Part shown: positions 33,701 through 46,197 of the stretch, one piece after another | How positions within the stretch are numbered: position 1 is the first letter of the stretch | How the letters are laid out: every line of letters starts with the position of its first letter | Assembly: GCA_030760725.1 (NCBI GenBank) | Contig: JASWHV010000009.1 | Location: 88,338,780 to 88,402,779 of the forward strand | Direction of reading: 5' to 3' | Source of the DNA: Neostapfia colusana | Lineage: Eukaryota > Streptophyta > Magnoliopsida > Poales > Poaceae | Length of the DNA: 64,000 nucleotides | Notes under the pieces: generated by a model | What the model saw: only the letters and a program-made list of their open reading frames with translations | Told to the model about the DNA's origin: nothing | Database searches by the model: none | Position numbers and translations under genes: made by a program

Positions 33701-34925
33701 GCATGTTGTCTCCCTCTGGGGCGTCCTCATTGTCGAGGTTGCGGACGCCCCCAGTCCGCTGACCAATCTTCTTGACCGGAGGTTGTCCTCGAGCACCGCC
33801 CTGGAACTGGGCTTGCCCACTGCTCTGCTGCCCCTGGGGACAGTCCTTCGCGAAGTGGCCTGCCTGTCCACACGTGAAGCAGGTGAAACGTGGCGGTCCC
33901 CCGCTGATCGGTGGACGGAAACCCGGGGCGCGTTGTGGCGGTGGAAACGCCCGGGGTGCCGTCTGCTGCTGCTGTCTTGGTGGTGACATCTGCGGACGGA
34001 ACTGAGGTTACTGAAAAGGACGTCCCCCGAACCGTTGAGGTCTCGCCGGTGGGTGCCACTGCTGCCCGGATGGCGTCCGATACACCATCCGGTACTTATG
34101 TGGAGCGCCACCCCCACTGCTAGGTGGAGCGCTGCGCTTCCTCTGCTCAGCTGCCAACTCCCGCTGAGCGTCCTCTTGCATAATCGCGGCATTGACTAGG
34201 TCGTTGAAGGTTCCGCGATTCCACTGAACGAGATGGGTCTACATTTCAGGGTGTAACCCCCGATAGAAATGTTCCCGCTTCTTCTCTTCATTGGATATGT
34301 AGTCTGACTCATGTTGCGCCAGATGGTTGAAGGCACGGGAGTAGTCATGGGCACTCCTCCCGCCCTTCTTTAGTTCCAAAAATTCTTGGAACTTCCTCTT
34401 CATGATCCCGGGAGGAATGTGATAGGCGCGGAACGCCTCCCGGAACTCTTCCCACTCCACGGCATGGCCAGCCGGACGTGAGGCGACATAGTTTGCCCAC
34501 CATGCACCAGCGGCACTGTGAAGCTGCTGTGCCGCGAACAGAGTCTTTTGCCGCTCCGTGCATTGGAGCAGCCCGAACTTGGACTCAATTGTCCGCAGCC
34601 AGTTGTCGGCCTCCAGGGGTTCTTCAGCCTCTGTGAACACTGGAGGGTGCGTACTCATGAAATCCGAGTACGACACCTCACGGGGCTCACGGGGCCCTCT
34701 GTCTTGATGCCCCCCCACCTGGGACATATTCTGCACGATCATGCGGAGCAGGTCGGTCTGCTCCTCACGACCACCCACCAGTGCCGCTATCACATCCGCT
34801 AGAGTAAGCGGAGGCGGCGGTGGTTGCTGCTGCTGCGGGGTGCTGTCGTGGGCCGGTGGCTTGGAGTCATCGCCTCCCTGCTGGCTAAAGCCACCAACCT
34901 CGTGCGTGGTCCTAGTGCGAACCAT
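33701..34925 (-). pseudogene. Gag of gypsy B (broken)
   Basis: The ATG at 34923-34925 gives MVRTRTTHEVGGFSQQ and directly follows GGTTGCAG, a splice-acceptor-like end. The upstream 33 codons of the open frame lie in the leader and are not counted. A Gln/Pro-rich start leads into the retrotransposon gag domain (EEPLEADNWLRTIE, AAGAWWANYV, YHIPPGIMKRKFQEF). It stops at 34239 and continues in the same sense through KRSAPPSS, a Gln/Pro-rich basic region and one CCHC knuckle (CFTCGQAGHFAKDC, about 33890-33849). It closely resembles A's gag. Confidence 0.9.
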
Positions 34926-36883
34926 CTGCAACCATACGAAAATTAACATCAGTCCCGCAACATATTGCATGTAGTCCAATAAAATAGGCGTAAAAACATA
35001 ATGACAATAGAACATGCGATACATCTCGTATGTAGATAATGTAATAACTTTGCACCAGCTATACCATTACCAGACCAAATACAAGCTAGTTTAATCCAAC
35101 TTGATGAACCTCCTCTTTGGAAGCTCACCACAACTAGGTTTGGTCACCACGAGACGTTACTATCGCTTTGTCATCACGTATACTACCCCTTTATCTTCAA
35201 TACGACACAAACATGGTCTCTAGTAAAAGAACTTGAGTGAGACCTATACTCAAATCTTTCACTAGTTCAAGATAACCTCTCAGGAGTATGTTCTACCACA
35301 TTGGAAGTACTCAAACCCCCTCTAGGGTACAACAACCCCTCAACTGAGTTCAACTGTCATTCCCCTGTCAGAATGACCAGTTTCTACATATCCCATATTA
35401 TGATCTGGTTCTGGGCATTTTCATGACTCAAGCTGGATACTAAAGTTAAAGTTAACTTCAGTATCTTTCCAACGAGTACTTATATGCCCTCAGATCCGCT
35501 CTGGTTACAATGTTATGGTAATTCAAAGTCTGCAGAATTTCAGAAAGAATTTTAACAGCACCTCCTTTGGGAAGTTGCTGTTTTCAACTCTGATTTCCAC
35601 TGAATTCTGTGCTGAAATTTCAGAAACTTTGAATTGCAAAGATGTAACAAATCTTCTACCCTTTCTAAGGATGTGTCATATGAAGATTTTAGATTTTTAT
35701 ACTGGATTTATGTTTGAAAAACAGAACAGTTCAGAGAGGGTTTAACCCTGTCCTGGTTCTGGACAGTTTACAACCCTCCGGGTTTTAAGCCATCTTAAGG
35801 TGTGTTTTAGTCTTGGAAGTATACAACAAAGTTGTAGGATACTCAAATACCTTTCCAGAACTATTTACCACACCTCCCTGGGCTAAAAGACCTGTGAGTT
35901 AGGCCCTGTTGAAGATCAGCAACTTGCTGACCAAAACAGAGCACTCTGTTTTTCAGTTTTTTGGAACTACACTCATCACTATCCAATTTGTCTACCCAAC
36001 CAGGGTCCTAAATGTTGAACCTAATGATTTAATTCCTTGTTATCATTATTTTGCATGCATATGCCTACAATATCTCGGTACTACATTCCTCACAGAAGAA
36101 AATCCTAACCGGATTATACCGGCATATACGTCTCAAGTGTGGCACTAAACGGTCTCTCGCACATGTTTACTACACGGATACATACGGGGTTAGTACCTGC
36201 AGAAGACCACACAATAATGATGCAGGCAATGGTTTTTCATTTCAGGAAGGACCATATTTGAAAGTAAATACAAACGCCCGTATCATTGCCATACGGCCGC
36301 CCTTGAGTTAGGTCACGTCTCAAGGTATGTGATCGTGTTTCAACACCACACGACCGGGAACCCGAGTATGTCATGAACGGGTTGTCACGGTTGGGAATGT
36401 TATCAACCCAACATATACCACCTACTGCCCTGCAGGGCACGCCGTTGGCAAGCGCTGCGTATGTCCTCCTGGGCTATTTCCAGACGAACACACTCTCACG
36501 TTACTGACCATGCGATTGGGTCTCCACTTACTTGCCTAATGCATGCTAGGGATCAGCGTTTCATATGAACTCAGGAACATGAAGAGTCCAAGAGTTTCAT
36601 ATTGACGTCTCACACCAATCTGTGAGACCAATCCCTGAACCACGTTCCTCGTCATGGGAGCTAACTGAAATTGAACCGCTTTTGGTGGCGTTCCTTACCA
36701 TTCTTACCAGAGCGTAGGTGTGTCGTTACATAATTAAAATTCAGAATTATAACACATAGTTTAGTCTTTGCCACTTTAAGTAACTATGCTAGTATAGTCC
36801 TTACTTAGGCAACTACCGAATCCTCACCGTAACCTAAGTTTTCCCATATTATAGTCCTTAAGTACTGTGCTATCCCCAATGCA
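34926..36883 (-). other. Leader of gypsy B (non-coding)
   Basis: Two kilobases between primer site and gag show no ORF of note on the minus strand. B therefore lacks the extra ORF seen in A. The half nearest the primer site matches M's leader (1-857). The presence of 'tgcag' before the gag ATG suggests a spliced leader. Confidence 0.7.
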
Positions 36884-36895
36884 GCTCTGATACCA
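36884..36895 (-). other. Primer-binding site of B (initiator tRNA-Met)
   Basis: The minus strand reads TGGTATCAGAGC, three bases from the LTR edge at 36899. Confidence 0.95.
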
Positions 36896-37143
36896 GGCTG
36901 TTGCGGACCGAGATCCACCAATCCAGGATCGAAGAGGGTGGGGCCGCACGATGCGACACCCGACAGGAACACAATATATTACATGGGAAAACAACTGAAC
37001 TGTACAAACAGGTACAATACTCAGTTACAAACTATTGTCTTTATTACACAGCGGAAGTCTACTTTCTACAACTCACGCCCGCCTACCTTGCAAAAGTCGG
37101 TTGCCCAGCCCTAGGGCAACCAACACTAGCTGCACTCCTTAGC

Positions 37144-37241
37144 TCAGCGCGGCATGTACGGCTCCCACTCAGCCGTGGTCCCCGACGGAGGGTAACCCTC
37201 GCCGGTGGACTCGTACTCCGAGTCCGTGGGTGGCTCCTCAC
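37144..37241 (-). CDS. LTR-encoded acidic exon 3 (B, 5' LTR)
   Basis: 98 nt, the same phase and stop as the left copy. One visible change near the end gives EWEPYMPR. The acceptor (tttttcag) is intact. Confidence 0.6.
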
Positions 37242-38273
37242 CTGAAAAACACTTAAGCAGCAACCGTGAGCATGAAGGATCAACAAGACTTAACCGACTC
37301 ACCTAAGCATGAAACTCTACATGAGGTGTACAAAGCACATAGGATAGTAACATTGCAGCAAATGGACACGCCTACAAGTTCATCCTTAGTTTATCTTTTA
37401 GCCACATGTTAACAGTTCAGGAATCTGAAATTTAGTAAGCAATATTTGGTGGCACACATGTAGCAATACAATTATATCATCACAGCAACATTGAATCATC
37501 ATATTTTATACATTAACCTACGTCACGACTCAGTGACCAAGTTGTACTCTTCACTGTGAGGGACGGCAAATCGACTCGATATACACCTGCAGGGAAACCC
37601 AAAGAGCACGTCACGTACGCCGACCCGTGGAGCTGCACAGCACGCTCACTCGATGTCGTACGGGACAACCTTTCACCCAACAGCCCAAACGTCGAACCGG
37701 TCGCACTGAAACGAGCAGGAGGTTCCCCACACGGAGCATCTCTCTATGCCTGTTGGCAGATTTCCACCTCGCTGCCCTCAACCTACACCTATAAATCGGT
37801 GTGCTATGCTTCGACGCGCGGAGGTTTAGGCTACATCGGTTTATCGGGGCCCATATATCCGATATGCCTTCGGTACGTTCAAACTTGATCAGCGTGGGCC
37901 GCACACAGATCGGTCCTCAACCGACACGGACAGGGCAGCGCACACAAGACTCCCTCTTGCTGCGCCATAGCCCCTGCCAAGTCTCATTTTCATTACTGAA
38001 GTGATCTCACATCACTCGAACCAATCCCGTGTGTCCCAATCCTATCTCGCGAGTAGATTCCAACTACTCGACTTGTACCGAAGTCCTATGACTCATTAAG
38101 CATAGCCTGTCTACGTACTCGAGGTCTCAGACACTACCCTCACTCTTATGGAAAAATTCTGGTCATGCAAGTGGGGTTCCATTCATCCTACACCTAATGC
38201 ACACTCATACATCACCCTAATTATGTCAACAAAGCAAAACTTGATACAAGAGTTAATGCAAACCGGGGCTTGC

Positions 38274-38354
38274 CTTGTTGCTGCTGGTCAGGGATTAGTT
38301 CTTCTTCCGGAAGGAGGAAGTCAAGTACTTCCGGAGCCTCCTCGCCTTCAGCGA
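38274..38354 (-). CDS. LTR-encoded acidic exon 2 (B, 5' LTR)
   Basis: 81 nt with intact acceptor and GC donor. The core is EVLDFLLPEEELIPDQ. This is the copy that would be transcribed with its own downstream exon in the 5' LTR. Confidence 0.6.
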
Positions 38355-39911
38355 CTACACGTTAATAAAATACTACATGTCAATTTAAATGCAATGTGTG
38401 AAATTGAATACTTAATTACTAATAACTCTAGCTAACCCTCCCCTTTGGATCTGAAATTTTTATGGTGGCTTGGTAGGGTCCTAACTAAAATTTTAACCAA
38501 GTTTCATTTGAAATAAAGTTCATTTGAACCTTGTACAAATAAAAGCCCATTTGGTCAGTATTTGAGCCTGTAAGCAATTCCAGGGTTTTCATGGCTCCAA
38601 CCATTACTTTCTGGAAACTAGAATTTAAGATGGTTCTAATGGAATTGGTTTCATGTCATTTAAATAATTCTACTGAAAATTATGCCCTAATTAAGATTTG
38701 AGAAAATCTGAAAAATGTTTATGTACATTTTTCTATTTTCTCAGGGCAGTTCTCTTAATCACCCAATTAGGGGAACTAAATTAACTTGGATGAGTCTGAA
38801 AATTTTACTGTGACTCAAGTATTTTCCAATGAACCTCTCAGCCAAAATCCAGCATTTTTCATAAAGTAATTCTCCAGATAAGATTCTCCACAGTTTAAAC
38901 TTTAGGGATTTAATTCTGGAAAACTATTAAGTTTCATGAGCTGAAATTGGTATTGCTGGAAAGTACTCAGAATCCTTAGTTCAGCAAAATTTGGTTCACT
39001 GAATTTGGAGCTTACTACATAAAGTTATGAATTTCTAATGTTTGAGCTGATCCCCGAATTATTTTCCTACAGAGAATCACCTCCCGCGCTAAAACAGAGG
39101 CTGAAAGCGGGGCCCGCCCGTTTAAATTGAACTAACTGCGCGCTCGCGCACGATTAGCAAAGGGGCTGACAGGTGGGGCTGCGCCCTTCGTCTACTTCCC
39201 GACGCCGCCGCCCCGAGCCGCCGGAGCTCCGGCGAGGTCGGCGTTCCCGGCAACCTAGCTCGCCGGCGCCTACGAGACTCGCAGCCCCCACGTAATCTCG
39301 GGTGCTGAACACGCTGGACACCATGTCGCCGCCGGCTAACCACCGTAGCTCGCCGGTGACGAGCCCTATGCCTCTGTGCTACCTCGGCAACATTTTCCCG
39401 CCCTTCTGACCATCTCCTTCGCGTGCTAATCGCGTCGCCACACTCAGGGAAACCTCGGGAAGCTCGACACGATCTCCATTGGGCCTTAAACGGCCGGCAA
39501 CCCAGACCACACCGGCGACCCCCTCCTCCACCACACTGTTCTATGGTGAACTTAGGGTTCCGGGGGTGATTTCCTTCCGGTTTTCGATCGAGAGGGGTCG
39601 CCAGAACCTCTAGATGCTCTCTCACAGCTCCGTTCGACCTCCCACCCACCAAGCTTCCCGAATTTCTCCTAAACCAAATCGGCTCCCGAAATGAGCTCCC
39701 CGCCCTAAACTGGAAAATTCTCCGCGCACAAAGGTCGAACCTTGGAGCGGTTTGCGCGGTGGTCTTGAGGACGAGCTAGCGTTTCACTTTCCTATGGAGG
39801 TCAAGGCCGGAAGATGATCACAGATTGGGTGGCACACGATCGGAGCTCGGGTGACTAGGCTGCTGGTTGGGGGACTCGCGAAAAACAGCAACTCGCCGGT
39901 GGTCTCGGGCC

Positions 39912-39918
39912 TTTTATA
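39912..39918 (-). promoter_or_regulatory. TATA box, B 5' LTR
   Basis: The minus strand reads TATAAAAGG in the same context as the left LTR. It would drive the genomic RNA and any LTR-encoded message. Confidence 0.7.
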
Positions 39919-40696
39919 GGCCCCTGAGGCCAGTGGAGAGCGTGAAACCTGCTGTGCCACCTCCTACGCCAAAGCAGGAGCTGGCCGGCCGAGGTGGTCG
40001 GGCGCCGACGCTGGCCGCAGCTGGCGAGCGCGCTCGGTCGAGGGAGTCGGCTGAGGAGACTTCTGTGCTAAGTCTACTGACCAGTGGGCCTCCCCTCTAA
40101 TTCCATTTTTAATTTTTTTTCTCATTTCTGTAGGCACTCAATTATCCCAAGCTACTAAACATTGAATGGGAGACTTAGCCCCCAAGTCTTGGTTTGAATT
40201 TGAGTTCTCAAATTTGAACTTTGTTTGGCTAAGTTTGCTGAAATTCAAACTCAGTTTTTGAATTCTTGCCAATTTAGCTCTTAACCAAATGAACTCCAAT
40301 GATGATGAAAATTTGTGGGCTAACTCATAAAAATGTGCTGAGTTTGAATATGAAGCTAACTTTTGAATTTGAGGGATGAAAGTTGCTGCAATTTGAATTT
40401 ACATTCAAATTGGCCTCTTTTTCAAATACCTCCAAAAGTGCCTCAAAAAGTATTGGATTTACATGAAATTTGGCCTGAACCTTCCCAAGACTTTTTAAGT
40501 TCTAGGGGTGAGCTCAACCTCTCATGTTCATGTGTAAAAATACTACTTTGTGAAAGTGAAGGCTCTCCCCTCTAATCACTCTTTTGATGGAGGTTACTTG
40601 CTCTTCACAATTTTTTTCTAAGATATCCACAACAAAAACTGTGGTGTTGTGAGGTGAAGAAAAGTTTTTGCAAGTCCCTTTTCTTGGGATTTTACA

Positions 40697-40701
40697 GCAA
40701 C
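40697..40701. repeat. Target-site duplication of B, right copy
   Basis: GCAAC matches 26528-26532. Copia K resumes immediately after. Confidence 0.95.
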
Positions 40702-41235
40702 GACACTTGAACTTGATGAAGATGGTGAACCCGTGGATCAAAAAGAATATAGAAGTATGATTGGATCACTTTTGTACCTCACGGCATCAAGCCCGGACAT
40801 ACAATTCAGCGTATGTATTTGTGCAAGATTTCAATCTTCCCCACGTGCTTCACATCGTCACGCCGTCAAAAGAATTCTCAGGTACTTACATGGAACTCAA
40901 GAATTTGGGATTTTTCTTCCTTCTTCCTCAACCGTTACTTTGAAAGCTTTTTTGGATGCTGATTTTGGGGGTTGTAGAATTGATAGGAAAAGTACTTCGG
41001 GTGCTTGTCATTTTCTTGGTAATTCAATTGTTGCTTGGTCCTCTAGAAAACAAAATTAAGTTGCACAATCCACAGACGAATCTGAATATGTAGCTGCTGC
41101 TAGCGCTTGCTCACAAATTATTTTGATTGTTCAAACACTTAAGGACTTTGGGGTTGATCTAGATAGTGTTCCACTATTTTTTGATAACACTAGTACCATT
41201 TGCATTGCTAAAAACCCTGTGCAACCTTCGAGAAC
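40702..41235 (+). pseudogene. Copia K RT end and RNase H (cut off)
   Basis: One frame runs from 40733 through YRSMIGSLLYLTASSPDI, RILRYLHGT and DADFGGCRIDRKSTSG (RNase H) to STDESEYVAAASACSQ and FFDNTSTICIAKNP. There is a single stop (TAA, 41057-41059). The usual continuation and the 3' LTR are missing: sequence changes at 41236 to the end of an S-type LTR. Confidence 0.9.
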
Positions 41236-44200
41236 TGTGACGCCCTCGTTTTTGTGGAAAACCACGGAACCGAGAACTGATGCATATGTGTGCCCAGGAT
41301 ATTCATCACACATATACATATGTTCCACAAACTGAATTCAGAATATATATTACCACGAATAACAGGGTTTATTACAAAGTCTCATGAGTCTTGGACTCAT
41401 GCTAACAGCGGAAGTCTAAATCTAAGCAGCGGAAGTCTAAATCTATTCTGGCAGCGGAAGTCTTTATTCTAGTGCGGAAGCAATCTAAGCAGCAGCAGTG
41501 GCTCCATCTCTACTCCATCCCCACATGCAATTTTTTTTTCTTTGTAAATACTTTACATCAATTATGCTCATATGACCGCGAGCGACGGTGATTCGAATCA
41601 GTACACGCCCGGACTACACGACACGTACACCCGTACTCCGAGTTGCCAGTAGCAACCTCGACTGACGTTGTACGTGGACACCTTTCCCAAGATCTTCCAC
41701 ATTGGACGCAGTCCAACTGCCCCGAGTATGCAAGCTCCCCCAAGGTACATACCCGCAGTGGTATGTTCTTAAGCGAGGTACCTCCTGCTACCCTGACGCC
41801 GAAAGCCTAAGGCAGTTGGAAAAGTTCCACTATGGATCTTCCAAGGTATATCGGTTTCCTGGGTCCCATATAGCCAGTATGCGCCCGGTACACAACTCAA
41901 AATTGTCCAACAGGGCCAAGTACGGACGGGCCTTAACTGACACAGGCAGGGCTATGCACGCACGGCCTGCAACCTGCTGCATCTAAACCTCCCTGCCCGG
42001 TCTCCATTTCTTATGTGTGAACTTTCCTCATCATTTCTATTTCAGACCCGTTCCGAGTAAACCAGCCCTAAACTCGCGAGTAGCTTCCAACTACTCGACT
42101 TCTACCAGACCTTTCCTACTAACATTTAGCGTAGCCAAATCCACTCGAGGAGGTGCTATTCTACCCTTTCTCTCTTAGGTATTTCTGGTCATGCAAGTGG
42201 GGTTTTCAATATCATCTAAATTTAATGCAATCAACGATGTAAAGCTATGATCTCTACAAATGAAAATGCTTTATAAAACTGTTCATGCAAACCGGGGCTT
42301 GCCTGTTTTGCAGGTGACTAAGGTTACAATCAGTTAGTGAGGGTCACTTGGAGCTTCATCACTTGTTTTCTTCCCTTCCTTCTTGATCTTCACTTTAAGT
42401 CCTTCTCCCTTCTTCACGTATATGCTACACGATATGATCATGCATATGTATTTAATTGAAAAGCTTTTGCTAATAAGATCTAAGGACAGTTTTAAAACTG
42501 GAACTCTGTTTAAGAATTTAAAATGACACTGGTTCTAGTGGTTTGGGTTGGGATTAAACACTAAGATCAAATGTTATGTGCTTTTCCCACTTAAGTGTTG
42601 ATCACCTTAAGAGGTTATACATAACAGTGGTGATCCAGAGCTCCAATGGAGCTGAGAATTTTCATGTGAGTTCCTTGTCACAAGAAATTCCTCTGGACCA
42701 AAATTTAGCACTTTGCATGGAGTGGTCTATTCAGAACAATTCTCTAAGTGTTTAATCAAAGATAAATTAATTCTGAGTTAACACCCATGTTCATGTCAAA
42801 CTCAGTGAACCACAATTTCAATTATAGTTCATAGAGTCTACATGAATTTTCCTAGGATATTTGGAGCTAAGAATTGCCCAAAACTGAATTTACAATTTTT
42901 GGAAATTCTCTGAAAATGTTACTGTATTCATTTGAATACAGTAATTTACAATCTGAATTACCCTGATCAATTCAACTACAAATGAGCTGAAACTTTTACA
43001 GGAGTCTAATAACACCCTAAAGAATATTCTGGCAAAATTTTAGGATTTTTGGATAAACCAAACTCCCTGTAAAATTCTTTTGCTGAAAATTTTTAAAGAA
43101 TTTTCCAGCATTGAATAAAGACTTTCATACAAATTGGGTTGCATATTTGGATAGAGTTTGTCAATCTGAATCTAAGCCAATTTGATCACTAAATTTGGAG
43201 GTTCCTAGCAAAAGTTATGCTCTTCTAAAGTTTCGGGAAAAATCTGGAATCTGAATAAATTCGGGAAAAATTTAAACTGATGGTGGGACCACGGTACACG
43301 TGTCTGCTGCAGGGAGCGCGCCACACGGGGTCACAGGGTTATTTTCCACGCTGTTACAATTGATCCCACGCCACAGAGTATCCAGCCCCTTCCCCCGAGT
43401 CGCTGACAGGCGGGACCGGCGAGGTCGTCTTCAACCTCCCACTCCCACGCGATCCCGCCGCCGGGCTCGCCGGAGTAGCTCCGGGATCGGTTGTCCGGGC
43501 ACCCCTGACGCTGAAACTCGCCGCCAGCCCCTAATTCCACGCGAAGAACACGCTGGTGGGGTTTTCTCGAGCTGGCAGCGCCCCTAAACTAGCCCGCGAC
43601 GGCGCACCGGCTCGGATGAAGTCCGGCAACGTCGCCCCGGCGCTATAGCACGCCAAAAGCTCCCTAGAAAGGCTCTACAGAACCAGTGGAGGTTGGCCAA
43701 GCTCGGCATGGCCGCATAGGGGCTCGGGAACGGCTCCAACCTAGGGTTCACCGTGCACCCGCACCTTCCCGCCATAGCCGCTGTCGTAAAAAGTGAAATT
43801 GCACCATGCACAGCGTGTTTTGGGCGAGGTTTCAAAAGAGAACTGGTGCGCCTACACGTCTAGCCTGTGTGTGCGAAGTTTCGTGGTGTCTAAACATAGA
43901 TCAAGAGAGAATTTCGCAGAGTCATACCCGAAGGTCGGTTTACACCGGCGGGAGTAAATTCCCGAAATTCGTCGGCCAGGGGCGGAGACAAGATCTGTGC
44001 TTCGGGTGGAAGTTGCATGGAGCTCCTGCGCGTCCAAAAGTGGCCTCGCTTGGTCGTGACAAACTCTGGAGGAGGCTGTCCACGGGAGCGCCTTCTCTCG
44101 GTTGTGTGACGGCCGCCGCCGAAGCCGGGTTAACTCGGTGTGTAGAGCACGAACGCCCTTGGTGAGTGCACGAGGAGGTCGTGGGAGGATCTGCGGTGTG

Positions 44201-45106
44201 GTTTTGCTGCTCAGCTGAAGTCCTCACGCGGTGTATGTGCTGGCTGATCGACCGAGAGCTCGGCGGCAGCGCTCGGTCTGTTTTTTCTTGCGCGAGGAGG
44301 GAGAACAGGCCGATGCTTCGGTGATGAGGGAGAAAGGTAGCACGACAGCGTTTAAAGGCACCCAGGCCGCTCTCCAGCATGACGGATTTTCACCAGGAGG
44401 TGGCTTCCTGCTGAGCTCGGTGTCGAGCGGAGGGAGGTCGGCTTCGGCCGTTGCTTCGCGTGGGAGGAAATCAAATGAAGACTGTGTACTGAAGATCTTT
44501 TGCAATATTCAGTGCACTCAATGACATGTTTGACTCACTGATCAGTCCTGCCTTATCCCCTTCCAAATATCTCCCAAGTTTGAATATTGAGTGAATTCAA
44601 TTTTGGGAATTCAAATCTGGTATGCATTTGGATAATTGGGCAAGTTTCATCCAAATTCAAATGGGTGTTTGAATTCTTTGTCATTTAAAGTCCATTTTGG
44701 AAAATGGGTTGCAAATCATCTTCATAAATCATGAAACTTTGCACACCCCCTAATTTGGACCCAAGGAATTCAAATATGAAATCTGATTTTTATTTTGGCT
44801 GCTGCAAATGAGATTTTCAGCACAACAGTTTTGAATTCCGTTGTGTTGTCCTCATTTGAATTTTAGTTTGAACAAATTGTCCCAAATCTGATTTTTGTTT
44901 TCTCACACCTATGGGAACTTCCCATCTTGTTTTAGACCCCTCATGGGTTCCAAGTCTTCAAATAAACATTTAAATTTGTGTGAAGAAAACCCTCATGTGT
45001 GTTATCACATGTGGAAAAGTTTTTAACAAGTCCCAAATTTCATACACATGACACCAACTTTTGCAAACAAGTATTTCTTTGTATTCATAATTTTGGGACC
45101 TTTACA
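41236..45106 (-). repeat. Solo LTR S with mismatched flanks
   Basis: The plus strand reads TGTGACGCCC...GGACCTTTACA. On the minus strand its end (from 'gatgaatatcctgggcacaca' on) matches the end of C's LTR, so S and C are related. It has the 19-nt motif at 42285-42303, a CGAGTAG palindrome with 7-bp arms at 42077-42097, a GC-rich core (43300-44480), and repeats of GCGGAAGTCTAAATCTA at 41407-41460. There is no primer site or polypurine tract on either side, so it is a solo LTR. The left flank is AGAAC and the right ATAGG, so there is no target duplication. No open exon 2 was found. A Lys-rich frame before the motif ends in a stop. Confidence 0.8.
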
Positions 45107-45194
45107 ATAGGAATGGGAAAGAATCATAAAAATGGGAGAAAGATAGCTGAAAAGAGCCAATTCCAGTTCACCGAGGAGCGCTGTCGACACTTCC

Positions 45195-46015
45195 CGCGGC
45201 CCGCTGGCCACGTGGCGCCTTCGGAGCTCATCCCTGTGGAGGGGGTGAGGTTCGGCACTGCTGGCCACATGGCAGGCTCGGAGCTCACCTCTGAGGAAGG
45301 GGCGAGGTCCGGCCCCGCTGGACACATGTCGCCTTCGGAGCTAGTCTCTGCGGAGAAGCGAGGCTCAGCCCCGCGGGACACGTGTTGACTTCGGAGCTAG
45401 TCTCTGCAGAGAAGCGAGGCCCACCCCATGGGACACGTGTCGCTCTCGGATCTCACCCCTGCGGAAGGGATTTTAGGTCCGGTCCCGGCAGACACGTGTC
45501 GACTTCGGAACTCACCCCTGCGGAAGGGATGACGCCCGACCCCGCTGTACATGTGTCACTCTCGGAGCTCGCCTCCGAGAGGTCCGGCCCGCTGCACACG
45601 TGTCACCCTCGGAGCTCGCCTCCGAGAGGTCTGGCCTCTCTGGACACGTGTCATCCTCAGAGCAAACCTCCGAGGAGAAGGGAGGTCTGACACTGCTGGA
45701 CACGTGTCGTCCTCGGAGCTCACCTCCAAGGAGAAGGGAGGTCGGACGCTGTTGGACACGTGTCGCCACGGGAGCTCGCCTCTGTAGAGAGGGGAGGCCC
45801 CGCCCCACCAGACACGTGACGCATGCGGAGCTCGACTCTGAGGAAAAGGGAGGCTCCGCCCCGCCAGACATGGGGCGCACGCGGAGCTTGCCTCTGAGGA
45901 AAATGGAGGCCCCGCCCCGCTGGACGCGTTGCAGGTCCGGAGCTCGCCTCTGAGGAGAAGCAAGGACCGGCCCCGGCTGGACACGTGGCGTCTCCGGAGC
46001 TCACCACTGCAGAGA
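45195..46015 (+). promoter_or_regulatory. Tandem G-box array in U3 of C (5' LTR)
   Basis: There are about 15 degenerate units of roughly 55-60 bp. Each has a CACGTG-like centre followed by a CGGAGCTC element and a GAGGAGAAGGGAGG-type stretch. By eye about ten units keep CACGTG, and five of these keep the 10-bp palindrome GACACGTGTC. The array ends about 175 bp before the TATA box. CACGTG is the known core for plant bZIP and bHLH factors (G-box/ABRE). An enhancer role is inference. The long ORFs on both strands here are artefacts of the repeat. Confidence 0.8.
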
Positions 46016-46189
46016 TGCGAGGTCCTTAGGCGGTTTTTCCTCCAAGGACCGGTACGGAGGATACCGACACAATTTCCCCCCAAGTTGCTGCCGCACCAAA
46101 TCAATTGGAGATAAGTTTGATAAGATCCAAAAACAAATTGAATAGGACTCTTATTTGAGCTCCAATTGGATGACTCTTTTTTCACCCCT

Positions 46190-46197
46190 TATAAATA
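46190..46197 (+). promoter_or_regulatory. TATA box, C 5' LTR
   Basis: TATAAATA in the context CCCCTTATAAATAGAACCC, conserved at 54786-54793 in the 3' LTR. Transcription would start about 30 bp downstream. Confidence 0.8.

Larger units (their letters stand above)
26533..40696 (-). mobile_element. Gypsy element B (chromovirus-like), complete structure
   Basis: B is a 14.2-kb minus-strand element inserted in copia RT. It has two nearly identical LTRs (3,805 and 3,798 bp), primer site, leader, gag, protease, RT, RNase H, integrase, a chromodomain-like tail and a polypurine tract, all in the standard order. The coding region has several stops and shifts. The left LTR carries about 13 extra bases near 26600 compared with the right. 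Confidence 0.97.
36899..40696 (-). repeat. 5' LTR of gypsy B (right)
   Basis: On the plus strand it reads TGTTGCGGACC...GATTTTACA and is followed by GCAAC. It carries exon 3 (37144-37241), exon 2 (38274-38354), a palindrome with perfect 7-bp arms (38050-38070) and a TATA box (39912-39918). The long minus-strand frame 39122-39652 in its GC core is not conserved in the left LTR and is not called. Confidence 0.97.
7930..41235 (+). mobile_element. Ty1/copia element K, in three pieces
   Basis: K is a plus-strand copia element with gag, protease, integrase, RT and RNase H in copia order (integrase before RT). Its body lies at about 7930-12401, 25249-26532 and 40702-41235. The gaps are A and B, each bounded by exact 5-bp target duplications, and the reading resumes at the expected residue after each. 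The 3' LTR and polypurine tract are absent: RNase H stops abruptly at 41235 against the S solo LTR. Several stops and shifts make it inactive. Confidence 0.85.

Noticed and set aside
39122..39652. 176-aa minus-strand ORF in the right LTR of B, a possible first exon of the LTR gene
   Set aside because: The frame is not kept in the left LTR of B and starts at a non-ATG codon. No in-phase donor was convincing.
45520..46185. Overlapping repetitive ORFs on both strands (up to 209 aa), also at 54041-54592
   Set aside because: Produced by the 55-60 bp tandem G-box units, which are nearly open in several frames. No start context or domain.
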